DNA of 64,000 bases from Pithys albifrons albifrons (taxonomy: Eukaryota; Chordata; Aves; Passeriformes; Thamnophilidae): NCBI RefSeq assembly GCF_047495875.1, contig NC_092466.1:11776561-11840560 (forward strand). Direction: 5' to 3'. The notes below the pieces were generated by a model. It was given only the letters and a program-made list of their open reading frames with translations, was not told where the DNA came from and searched no databases. Positions within the stretch are counted from its first letter, which is position 1. Every line of letters starts with the position of its first letter. Position numbers and translations under genes: made by a program. Positions 11,561 to 23,110 of the stretch are shown here, piece after piece.

Positions 11561-14500
11561 TTTGATGAAACAAGAAGCAAATTTGTTCTCGATGTTCTGG
11601 GGGGTCTTAAAATGTTGCAGTTCTTTATTTTATATTTCTCTCTAATCTTCCACTTGACACCCTGAATATTAATGGCTTCATAGGGTGCTTAACTTCACTC
11701 TGGTACAGAGGAGGCAATTGATTGAACCCTACATCTGTAAACCCAAGAGTATTTATTTGGCAGTTTGTCTGCCATGGGCTAGACCCTCACTCTTTTATCT
11801 TTAGTTTGTGAAATTACCCAAGTGTCAGATTCAGACTAGCATGATCCATATCAGTACAGATGAGGGCAGAGTGTGAGACAAAACATGATATTTTGCTAAT
11901 GACTTGCTTATTATCAACATCTTCCCAGCCACTCAGGAAATGCAAACCTTGGAGAAGGGAAAGAAGAGCAGCTGGATCAGTTGAAGCCAAGGGAGAAACC
12001 AAAGCACGTTAGACAAAGTTTCCAACTAGGTCAGAAGACAAAGTTTATTTCTTTTTACTTTACCTATATGTGTTATTATTGCAGATCAGTTATTTCTAAT
12101 CTCCTGATGGTGACTGGAAATAAATACTCAATCCTAGAACTTGCTGAGTATTTTGCCCCTTGTGTAAGATCTACTGAACCTGGTGAAAGCAATTGCTCTG
12201 GATCAGGCTTTGCAGCTGGAGTTGAGGCTGCTTCCAGCAAGAAGCCCAGGATGTGACTTTCTCCAAGAAAGCTATTATTTTCTCCCTAAAGTTCTACAAA
12301 TCTTTCCTCATGGCAATATGATGTATCTGCAAAATTAGATCCTTCATTGATTTCTTACTCAATCCAATGAATTAAATTATTTTCTCTGTATCACTGGAGG
12401 AGTCAAAATGGAACAAAAGAATGAAATCACTCACCAGTGGGCCAGTTCCATTTGTGTCATCCAACAGAGAGAGACAGCATGAAAGAACAGAGGGAAAAGC
12501 AACTAAATAAGCTTAAAATAACCGTGAGGGGCTTTTTCCTGTTGAGCTCTTGCCTTGGATTAATTGGAGTTTTTACCTTGTAATGAGTGCTTGTGAATAT
12601 TACAAATGCCAAGAACTGCAACATACCCTGTGCATCTACTCCATCTAGTTACAAACCATGTACAGTTAGAGAGTGGAGCCATGGCTTCTAATCCCTTCTG
12701 ACTTCCAGATGAATTGAGGTGTTCAGTTGATACGTAATGGGTCACAGGTTTATCTTATTCACAGGGAAGAGTGAGTGCTCTCTACAAACAAACTAGGAGC
12801 TGCACAATTGAACCAGGCCAGATTTATTCTTCCTTTTCTTCCAGGTCATCAGGTTTTCGTGAATTGTTTCTGAGCACAGTGGATTCCACCCAAAGTCTGC
12901 CCTTAGTTTCAGAGGTCCAGGATTGTTATGGGAATTATCCAATGTTGCACTCAAGTGGCAACTAAATGTCTTCTAGGAGCTCGAAAAAAATAGACCAAGA
13001 CTCTCCAAAAATCTTTTGGTTTAATTTGAATTAATTATGTTTTCAGATCAGGCTCTATCTCGTTAGCTCGTGAAATTGGCTTTGTGACACCGATGTTGTG
13101 TGATATATTACATCAGTTCAATGAGGCTGGATTGCATTGACTTGCTTTTTCACATCTATGTACTTGTACACAATCCTCAGATGTCCACTACAGTTTTCTT
13201 TCCTCCTGGAGATGTCTATTTATACTTTCTATCACTTACCATCTATGGATGTGTAGAGTCTGCTTACAGTTACTTGAAACTGATGATTTCATATCCAAGC
13301 ATACAGTGTATTTAAACTGTGAACATGTCTAAGAAACTCTATTCCCTTTTGGCACCTCATGCCCAGAGGAAAGAATGAAAGGAAACATATGTGCATTTTT
13401 GAGAAGGAGTAAAAAAGGATTGCTCTCAGGAGACTTTCCCCTCAGATTCTGTGATGACTAATGCTCCTGTCAATTACTGGGTTTTTCAGAAACAAGCTAA
13501 AAAAGATGCTTAATTTTAGCTTCATTTGCCTTTTTGAATTGATGTAGTTCCTACTCCTGTGAAAATAGGTATTCCCCATGGAAACAAAGAGCTCTCAGCT
13601 GGACGAGAAATCAATGCCAATTAAGATCACAGAAATTATCAAGGATTTCTCATCCTGAGTCTTCATTTGAGATTTTATTAAGACTTTTGTAGAGACATAT
13701 TCAAACAGTTGTGAAGTTTCCCCACAATATTAGCTTTGAAACATTTCATATAAGTTACAAAGTGCTAAAATTAGTAATTTTCTTCCTTTTAACCATGGTT
13801 TCTTAGCATAGTACTAGGGACTATAATGACTTGATGGATTCATATCCATAGCTTGACACCTTTCTTGGGAAGGGTAGAGTGCTTGTTGCTTTTTAAATCA
13901 GTGTTAATTATTTGATACTCTTTTTCTTTAGTAAAAATCCCTCTCCCAGGGTGAGAAGTCAGTGTGAGATGTAAAACCTAAATTGATGGCAATGAGGATT
14001 TATGTCTTGTAATTTAAACAAACAAAAATATATGTCTCTGTAGCAGGATTCTTAGGTGGGATCCTTCTCTCCCCTATGAAAATCACATACCAATTCAATC
14101 CACCTATTTTAGGTAGCAGTTTTAGAAGGAAACTTTGATGCCAGGCTAAGGTGTTGGATGCATAATTTTTATGTTTCTATAGAGCTTAAATTGTTGTGTG
14201 TATCTTACCTTTGGTGTATTTAGAAACCCATTTCTCTTTTCTAAAAACCTCTAAGGGCTAGGGGTTGGCTACCCTGGTTTGGAGAATTTTATGTCTTTTT
14301 TCCTGAATCCCACTGCTCTGCCCAATACTGCTGGGTGGACTTTGCAGTGATTTACCACAGAAGCAACTACATTACAGCTGTGGAGCAACAATTTTAGGTC
14401 TGAAACTTAAATAATTCTAGCAGACAGCTGATCACAGGACAAGAGGCTATTCCTTCTAAGAGTATGGAGTGCTGCAAACCTGCAGAAATTTGTGCATGGA

Positions 14501-16546
14501 TATTATTTGCTTCTTTATTTGGTTCTAAATTGCTTTAACCTACTTTAGTGAAAGGGTTTAGCTCTTGCTGATATACCTGAATACAGCATGATATTTTCCT
14601 TTGGGAGCAAGTGAGCTGTAAAAGTCACAAGAGACAGCTAAGGTCCTAATTTCCTTTCACATTTAATGGGGCTTATGCCCTTAAATCCCCATTGACTTAA
14701 AGCAGTTTCTCTTTTGTTGGTAAGGACCTCTAAAGTCAAACACAAACACTGCACTAAAGGTGCTTTCTGTTTTTAGTAGCTGGAAAATATCTTGTGGGCA
14801 GATGTTATATAGATAACTAAAAAAAAAAAGGGTGAAAAATAAAAATTTTTTCAGAGAGATCCTCTAAGACTTTTTTCAATATCTCTTTACATTTCTGTAT
14901 TCTTAACCCTTGTTAAAACTCAGTTGCAATGTGAATGGGATAACACTGGTAAGATTTCAGACAAAAAAGGAATGGAAAAAAATGATTGTAACCTATTAGG
15001 GGGAGGGTTAGAGAAATGGAAAATAGGGAAGAAGAAAACAAACAACCAATTCACTGAGCTAACTTTGTACTCTGATGTGTTTGGTATTCACATTATTCAG
15101 TGCAATCTGATATGCAGACTAAGGACGTAATTCTATGTTGTAAACATATTTAAAATGAATGAGACTGCCAGCTTACATTCCTCTAACAATATTTTATGTG
15201 CCTGAGTGTATGAGTTGATCCCATGCACTTATTGGATTTCTTAGTTCAGATATCCTTCTGATTTCAAAAAGAGGAATAGAAACCTAATTCTCAAGGTTTG
15301 CAGCTGAAACCTTCTTGCTTGGCGTCCCCTGCACTTTCACTCTCCCATCACGTCATTTCCCAAGTCTATAGTTTCTTTCTGCTAATGCATCTGGGGAATG
15401 GCTGGTCAAGCGACGTGAGGGGTGAGGCTTGGATCTTCATGTCTAGGCTAAGGATTTTGTGACCTGAGCATGGAAAAGTTGTTTCAACAAGTTACATGTT
15501 GAGGTAATTAAAATTAAGAAGATGGTTTCAGGCCTCACCTACACTGCAGATCTCTGTCTGAGAACAAGCACCATTTCTGCACTTCCTGCAGAATCCCCCA
15601 AGAGAGCTCTGCATTGTCAAAGAGAATAAATTGTTTTCTCACTTGTAGAAGTGGTCCCTGAAGCTCAGCATTAAGAAGTAAATGGGAGGCATCACAGGAG
15701 AGATTTTGCTGTCTCTGTCTATAATAAGGTTAAAAGGTAACCTGATCACATTCTCTGAGTATCTCCAGTGGGGATATCTGGTATAAAGTGCAGAGATGGA
15801 AAGCATTCATTAATTTTAGAGTCATAACAAGAAACGGTAGCTAGAAATTGAATCTAGATGAATTAAAAATGAAGTTCTTTTTTGTTTCTGATTTATTTAT
15901 TTTGTTAAAGCACACAATAAACAACATGGTCTACCTGCTCAGATGAAGAGGAAGATTTTCCACCACTTTCAGTCTTTAAACTGCAATGAGATTTCTTTCT
16001 AAATGGGAATTTTTAACTACTACAGAAGTGATTGAGCTGAGTAGAGGAATTCCTATGTGAGGTTTTGCCATTAATATCTGAAGACTTTGAGGCTGTAGGA
16101 TCACAATGGGCCTTTTGGCCCCTAGACTTTCCTTGTATTGTCCTCTCCCTTTAAATACACTATTAATTTCAATGGGTTTTCTCTTGTTCATGGACTAATA
16201 TCTCTGGCCTCGCTCCAATGAAGATCTAAATTATGTCCTTCCACAATAAGCAAGTATTTTTACTCAATAGCATCTGCCAGTGGAGGTTCTGCACTGCTGA
16301 AGGTGATGAGCAGAGCACGGAGCTTGCTAGGGCAGGCAAGAGGAGCTGAGATAAAATAAGAGGTCTAGTTAACACCCATATCGGGAGTAAACACTCATTT
16401 TCAGAATGAATTTGCCTGTATTTGTCATCACCACAACCTTTCATTAGGAGGGTGACAGTTGAGGGTTCTTCATCTGCCATTTCTGTGGTACCCCCAGCAG
16501 TAGGTTGCTCAAGGAAAGATCTCTTTTATCACTGCTGTGAAGCACT
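11561..16546. other. Non-coding stretch, nothing recognised
   Basis: About 5 kb without a gene or an identifiable repeat. The longest open frame is 91 codons (11981-12256, plus), with no domain seen. An A run lies at 14819-14829. Confidence 0.65.
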
Positions 16547-16592
16547 GGATTGTGAGTGGGACTGGGGCTGGATTGTGAGTGGGACTGGGGCT
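16547..16592. repeat. Perfect 23-bp tandem duplication, two copies
   Basis: A 23-base unit that begins GGATTGTGAG and ends GGGGCT occurs twice in direct tandem (16547-16569 and 16570-16592) with no mismatch. Perfect identity implies a recent origin or a length-variable minisatellite. Confidence 0.95.
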
Positions 16593-19500
16593 GTCTATGG
16601 CGAGACAAGGAAGGAGAGAGAATTAAAAACAAGCTTTCTGTGCTAATGCTTGTCACCTTAGCACTAATATATGTATTCCTGAACTCTCCTTAACTCACTT
16701 CTTTATTGATTTGTTTGTATGTGTGGTACTTCATTATGAAGGAATATCGTCCACCCTTCCTCCTGTAATATTGCTGCCTCTGCAGTGAGTATGGCTGGTA
16801 TTCAGCACCAACCAGACAACATGACATTTCCAAAGTTGACAAAACAGATTTGCCTGAAGTACAGGGGAAACTAACAAAATTAAAACATTTCTACACCATT
16901 CATGGAACCCATTTAAACAGTGTATAAATGTGGCATGTCATGTGGGCCAGCAGGTTTTATATGTCTAGCTTGAGGAAGTACCAATCTGGGCTCTTTAGCC
17001 GCACACTCCCAGATTTTTATATTCTCTATTTGCAAGACAAAATTTTTTTTGAAAGGTGGTAGGAGATCCCTTCAGGCTGTATCGACAACCAGCTTGCCTG
17101 TCACTATTGTCCCTCGGCATTTGCTGGGGGACTATAAGTAATTAATGTGAAGGAACACAGAAGTGCAGTTGTTTTTCCTTGTCTGGATGGGATTTATCTC
17201 ATGAGTCTTCTATTATCTGGTGTGTAGGATAAGATATTAAGAGTTGAAAAATAATGATGGTTATATGTTGATAGAAGCTCCTAGCAGTGGTGTGCACGCA
17301 GTGTGGCTTGCCTTGAAATGCTTTGTACACTTGTATTTTTTCTGCCTTTGCAGGCATAAGTACCAGGGGAGGTCTCATGTAAATTGGAGACAGAGAAATG
17401 ATTATCTGTTTATCTTGCTTTCCCTTTGGAGCAGTACAATGAAATGAGCAGAACTCTTCTCCCTCCCTCTCCTCCTCTCTTCCTACCAGATAAACCTTGG
17501 TTTTGGAAAAATTAGAATGCATTGTGGATAAAAGAATGTGACCCTAGGTCTTGCCCCTGTTTCCTTCATTAGCAGCAAATTGGCATGTACTGATTGTTGC
17601 TTCTAGTATCAATGCTGGAACGTTTAACTAGTCAGAAGAGTTTACAGATGCCAGGAGAGAAAGCCAGTGATGCATATAATGTATCTCTGGAATCATAAAT
17701 AGCTGAGACAAAAACTGATTATTGTTTAGTTCAATATTGTTGTTTAATAGCAACTCTAAATACACTCTGCTGGGTTAAATATTGTACTATTAACTCCAGA
17801 GATAATGATCTTCCCAGACTTAATGAGGAACAATCATATTATGGTGTGATGCATTTCTCCGAGCTTCCCATATGTGAGCAGGGCAATTGAGGGGACTAGC
17901 AATTCTGTAGGCAATTCTGAGGGTCAAACTCTCTCATTGTACCTCTCTGCCCATTCTTAGAGAAGGCAGAAGGACTTACTCTACAAATACAAAAGCATTA
18001 GATGACCCTGCTTTTCACATGTTTGTGAAGCACCCATCAGCCCGTGGATATTATCAATCTCTAACTAATTATAAGATATCCATTCCACATTAGTAACTTC
18101 AAAGGTAACAATTTATTCAGGTCTTTCCCTCATCCTTTCTTATAGGTAACTGAATAAAGAAATGAGTTGTCCTCATGTTGATCTTTCTCTCTCTTGCCTG
18201 TCTGAGCTAGAAGAAAAATGAAAAAGGACTCAGCAGAGAAAGGAGCCTTGTTTCTGAAAGAGCAGTAATGTTCCTAGAAAATGTCCTACCCTTAAACCCA
18301 GCTGAATAGTTCAATGAGAGCATAGATCACAGAGACAGTTGAAGTGGAAGTGCTTATGATATTTTAGGAATACATTTTTAGCTGGCCAAACAAAAGAGGG
18401 ATCTGGAGGATAAAAGAAATGCCTGCAGTTTACTTTTGCTTGCAACAATCTATTCATTTTACTTATATTGTGCATTATATACCAGACTTCCTCCTTCTCT
18501 ATTTCTCATGTTCTCAGCTATGTTTTGTTCATTGCTGTATTTAAATATTTCATTTAACAGATAAAAATTAAGGTGAGGAAATTACCCTTGTGTCTCTAAA
18601 TACATGCATCTATACATGTGCATGTGTGTGTGTATTGATGTATGAAGTTCTCAGTAGCAAAGCCAAATTTTATGTAGACCTTTCTGTTCCCTTCTGAGAT
18701 TTAACACTTTATCCTCAGCTTTTATACCTTAAATTCAGGACTTGTAGAGAAAAATCTGTTACTGTCCAAACTCACAAAGGCTACCAAAAACTGGCATCAG
18801 CAATTAGGAGGGACTTCCACCTCAGTTCTGTTCTCTCTCCTTCAAATGACCATTATAATTTGCACAATGGACACTTAAGTTCTGCAGAGGCTCCACACAG
18901 ACACATTACAAGAGGATTGTGCTGGTAAGTTATGTGAGCATTTTACAACATTCTGTTTTAAACCCCAGAGTTGTGATCTCTCCACATTAAGATTAAATGT
19001 AATTTACCTTGGCTATTTGGTGCTTTCCTGGGTAACAGTGGTAAACCAGGAACTATCCAGCAAGGACTAAAAACAGTTGCTTAAAGCTTAATTTATACTA
19101 ATCTATCTGTGGAATGGCCTCTGCAAGTCCTGGTTATTGGGGGCATTTGGACCTTGTACTTATTCTCAGGTTTGGTTTCTTTTCTCTCTTTGAAGGTCAT
19201 CTTCAAGGTAGGTTATCTTTCAGGCCTCTTCTTTTGTGGAGGTGAGGATTTATTTTTATTGCTGTTAAAAGTGGGTTAGATGCCACTGATTGGCTTGCTA
19301 GTATCTTTTTAATTTCATCATGGGAGTCTTGCCACTGGATGCAGGGTGATTTTGAGTCCTAATTTTATTGCATAGGTTAAATGAAGGACAAATCTGAAAT
19401 GTTTTCCACTTGAAATGCAAGGATTCACAAGCGTGCTGCCGGTGAAATTATGTACTAAGTAATGACTGCTAAACTCTGGTGGACACATCCAGATGTAACT

Positions 19501-19764
19501 GTTTGGCATGTAAACCTTCACATGATCATCAGCCATGAAATAATTAATGATACAATAGCAGAGACATAGTGAAAGTATGGGCTTGTTGGTATTTGAATGA
19601 GAAGATTCAGTGATTCCTTGTCCAAAATAAGTTGCTTCTTTGCTACCTTTTCAATGACTTACGAATTTTTATTGAACTCCTACTGTTCCTAGATTTTTTC
19701 CATTTTGTATTTTTCAGATTTGCCTCGATTTCCAGGTTAAAGAATGTCTATTGGTTTAGGACTT
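16593..19764. other. Non-coding stretch, nothing recognised
   Basis: No gene or repeat family is recognised. The longest open frame is 107 codons (17199-17522, minus) without a motif. A short mixed TG-rich patch lies at about 18605-18640. Confidence 0.65.
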
Positions 19765-19806
19765 TGCTTTATTCTGTTGAATATAAGTATGCTTTATTCT
19801 GTTGAA
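19765..19806. repeat. 17-bp direct repeat, 25-bp period
   Basis: The 17-mer TGCTTTATTCTGTTGAA occurs at 19765-19781 and again, identical, at 19790-19806. It is a minor local duplication. Confidence 0.85.
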
Positions 19807-20116
19807 ATTCTAATATAGAATAATAGAACATAAAATAACAGCAGAAATAAAGCATGAGTAAAAATTCACATTTTTATTACAACGGTTTTGAGGAAAAAAA
19901 TGGAACTAGTCAGATTATTGGTGATTATATTAGTGTGCATTCATTCAAGACTTTGTGTCCTACCTGTTGTTCTTGTTTGTTTTATTTTGGTTTTTTAATT
20001 AGAAAATCTATTCCTTTCCCCAAAAGGCAGAAAGAGACCCAAATTCCACATGGCTCTGTGTTCCATTTCAGAAACAAGGGAGATATACTCTAAACTACTT
20101 CAATTCTCATTTTACA

Positions 20117-20136
20117 CCCCCCCACCCTCCCACCCC
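20117..20136 (-). other. G-quadruplex motif (minus strand) / i-motif (plus strand)
   Basis: The plus strand has C7-A-C3-T-C3-A-C4. The minus strand therefore reads G4-T-G3-A-G3-T-G7: four guanine runs of at least three separated by single-base loops. This is the most stable class of intramolecular quadruplex known from biophysical work. It stands alone in AT-rich sequence with no promoter or CpG island nearby. Confidence 0.9.
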
Positions 20137-21269
20137 AACTTATTCTTTATTGTTTAACTACAGAGTAGCATAATATATACAAGATCATAACATGAGGAGG
20201 CATCAACCATCCTCATAACAGATAAAGTATAAATTGTGGGAAGTTATTGAAATTGCCGTAGAGCAGTTATTCCTTTTTATGAATGGCATAGCCATTGACA
20301 ATGAAAGAAATGTCTACCTACCTGCACTGACATCATAAGGTAACATGCCAGACTGTTCTGTTAAAACTAGTACCAGAGATAAAGAAGTGCATTGTTTTGG
20401 AAATGTCTCAGTTTTGGGATTCTTTAATGTTTGAAAAAACCTTAGGCTGTCTGTATCTATAAAGTAAGGATTTGCCTCTGTTTTTTTGAGGGAGAAGGAG
20501 GAATGAGCCAAAAGTGCGCATAGGGACATATGATAAACACTCCCAGTAAATGGGTTAAAATAAACATGTACCCAAAAGAAAAGGGTACAGCTGTGTCTCA
20601 AATGTCCATCTGCCCTGAGGTGATGCAGTGTCACTGAGAGCAGCCTACCAAGAGCAGCACAAACTGAGAGGTTTATCCTCAGACCTGCTGCAGGGTACAG
20701 CTGCAACATATGATGTGGGAAAAACAATGAAACATTCTGGAGCCATTTTAATACAAGAATAAAGAAAGAGTGAACAGAGCCAGAGCCATGTCTATTTGTT
20801 GGTAGAGTAGTTAGTTGTCTAATTAACCAAAGACCTCCAGTAAGGACAGTTATAGAAGTGTCTTTTGGTATGGATAAGATGTTCTCTTGTATTGAAAACT
20901 AAGAGGAAAAGTAGATTCCAAGCAACTGTCATTACATTGGTCTGATCCCAGTTGTGTATAGAGACCTAGAACATATTTGGAAGAAAAAACAAATAAAGGC
21001 CTGGATTTAAATAGCAATCATGACAACACACAACCTAGGTTTGCTGAAGTTTTATCATACTAAGCAAATGTAATTTTTTAAAAAAATAAACATTCCTCTA
21101 TGAAAGAAAAAAGAATTATCTTCTAATTTTACTTATGAGAATATTTTGTGTAGGACTACTTGAAGACTTGTGAGTTAAAAAGAAGACAGTGTTGAAAAAT
21201 AAAGGAAGGTCTGGATAAAAGTAAATATCAAATGGGGAAGGGTTGGACTGGAGGTAGGCTCCAAGACAA
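20137..21269. other. Non-coding stretch, only chance open frames
   Basis: A 137-codon open frame (20314-20727, minus) is the longest here. It has no recognisable domain or family motif, and I treat it as chance. No repeat family is recognised. Confidence 0.6.
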
Positions 21270-21500
21270 TTTACCTAACAACTGGTTTTAGGCACAGTTT
21301 TGCATAATATTTGCATTAGGGTCTTTGGTGCTGTAGGAATTTGCTGATGGTACAAAATTTGGAGACAGCAATACAGAGAAGCATTGGGATATTGTTCAAC
21401 TGAACTCAGTGACCTTCAAGGGGAGGCAATAGAAATGGAAAGAAATTCAAGCTAACAAAGGGCAAGTTCATACACTGTGGGACTAATCATAACATTTTTC
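21270..21500 (+). mobile_element. Decayed CR1 LINE fragment (reverse-transcriptase motif C region)
   Basis: Three frame-shifted pieces appear in CR1 ORF2 order. LGTVLHNICI at about 21288-21317 corresponds to [19 protein letters not shown] at about 21338-21364 corresponds to motif C FADDTKLG, with G for the second catalytic D. FKLTKGKFIHCGTNHN at about 21447-21494 corresponds to the F-N-x-x-K-C-K-V-x-H-L-G segment. Frameshifts between the pieces and many substitutions make this copy much older than the one at 7443-8345. Similarity is not recognisable beyond about 21500. Confidence 0.78.
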
Positions 21501-23039
21501 TCTTTTCCATGGGAACCCTGCAGTGGAAATGACAGAAGAGGAAAATCAAATGGGTTAGTTCAGCATAGGAACACTGTGAGCCCTAATCTTGCAGAATTTC
21601 AGAAAAGACAATTAGGATCCTTTGGCTTATCAAGATAAGCAATACCCAATGGAGACAGAAAAATATGGATTCCATGGCAGAATGCAGTGACACAAGGTAA
21701 ACCATCACAGAGCACAATGTGATGGTGAGATATTATCTGGAATCCCATGCTGAACCCTGGTGGCTCTTTAAGGAGAAAGCATAAGGGCTGAAACATCTGC
21801 AGGTAAGGTCTACTGGGAGGAAACAATAAGGAAAAGACACAGACTGGTTTGACAGCCACTGTGGAGACTGAGGAAGGCCTAGACAGAGGGAAGGTTAGGG
21901 AAACTTGTTCATGCTGGACTAGCTCAGTGTGAAGGGCTCAGGTAATGTCTTTTTCTGTCCATTTGAGTAGGTATATGCAGCTATGCACCTGCACAGGAGA
22001 TCCAATGGATAGCAGCTGTGGGAGACATAGACCCTGCCAGGCCAGGGTGACTGGGCTGTGCTCTCCACTTTCCCCTGGCTTGAGTAATTCTCCCATCTGG
22101 ATGAGTAGGGTACTACAAGCAGAAGGCAGTGTCCATGAGTGAGTGGTGTAAGACTTCAGTCTGCTCCTATAATACACTTTTCCCACAGCTGATGTTTTTT
22201 CAGTCCAGTGGTTTATGCTATTAACTTTCATCTTGGAGGGTTTAAATGTCTCCTGTCTCCAACAGGATGAACCTCAAGGTGTGTGCTGGACCCAACATGA
22301 TATTTCTGGTCAGCTGCCAGACTGTGTCTGGACTCAGGCACCATGTATGAACTTTTACATGCATGGAGAAAGATTGACTTTTTGTTTAAGTACACTTTTG
22401 AACTTCCTGAGTCAGCTCTGCCTGGTGCTACCTGGCACCTCCCAAGGTGTCACACCACTATGTCAAAGGTTTCAAACAGTCACAACACAATCTCAGTCTA
22501 AGTCATCTTTAGTGCTAAAAATTAAACATTGCCAATTTAGTCACAGCTTGATGAATATCAACCTTTTGGTATAATTAGGATACAAGAATTTCCACCCTCT
22601 TGAGAAGCAAAAATCTACTGATCTTTTACTAGATGAACTTTTTTGGCTTAATAATAGTAATATAGAATGCACTGAAGTGCAAAACATGGCTCATATGAGA
22701 GATTCAGTGCTACAGACACAAAACAGACATCATCTGGCTCAGCAACAGTGCTCTAGAAATAATATGGGGTTATAGAATAAGGCTCAACAAAAGCTCTCAT
22801 GGAAAAAACCATTCTCTTAATGAACAGCAGCTTGATGCTGAAGATATGCAGGTGAACTGTGCTTTTACCTCTGGCCCTTTGAATGGTTCAGATTATAGAA
22901 CAAAACTTTGTAGGACAGTTTAAATGGACATAAGCCTATGGAGGTCATGTCCTATGCTAAGTTTTTGGTACTGGATATTAGGAACCATGCAATGGTACCA
23001 AGTTCTGATGGAGAAATGCCCAATAGATAAAGTAAGAAA
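21501..23039. other. Non-coding stretch, may include unrecognised CR1 remains
   Basis: It lies between two CR1 scraps in the same orientation, so parts may be very decayed CR1, but I cannot identify them by eye. The longest open frame is 119 codons (22215-22574, plus) with no motif. Confidence 0.5.
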
Positions 23040-23110
23040 GAAATGGTGAAGAAAGGTTCAAAACTTACATTTGTTCTGCCTGGAGAAGAGACTGAAGAGG
23101 AGGTATTAGG
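23040..23110 (+). mobile_element. Decayed CR1 LINE scrap (ORF2 C-terminal region)
   Basis: The bases GAAGAAAGGTT (about 23049) followed by GTTCTGCCTGGAGAAGAGAC (about 23072-23091) follow the CR1 segment that encodes the E-E-R-L-R-x-L-G-L-F-S-L-E-K-R block. Orientation is plus, the same as the fragment at 21270-21500. The two could be parts of one old insertion spread out by later insertions. The similarity is short, so the call is moderate. Confidence 0.5.

Noticed and set aside
20314..20727. 137-codon minus-strand frame
   Set aside because: No domain is visible and no supporting promoter, splice or polyadenylation context can be seen.
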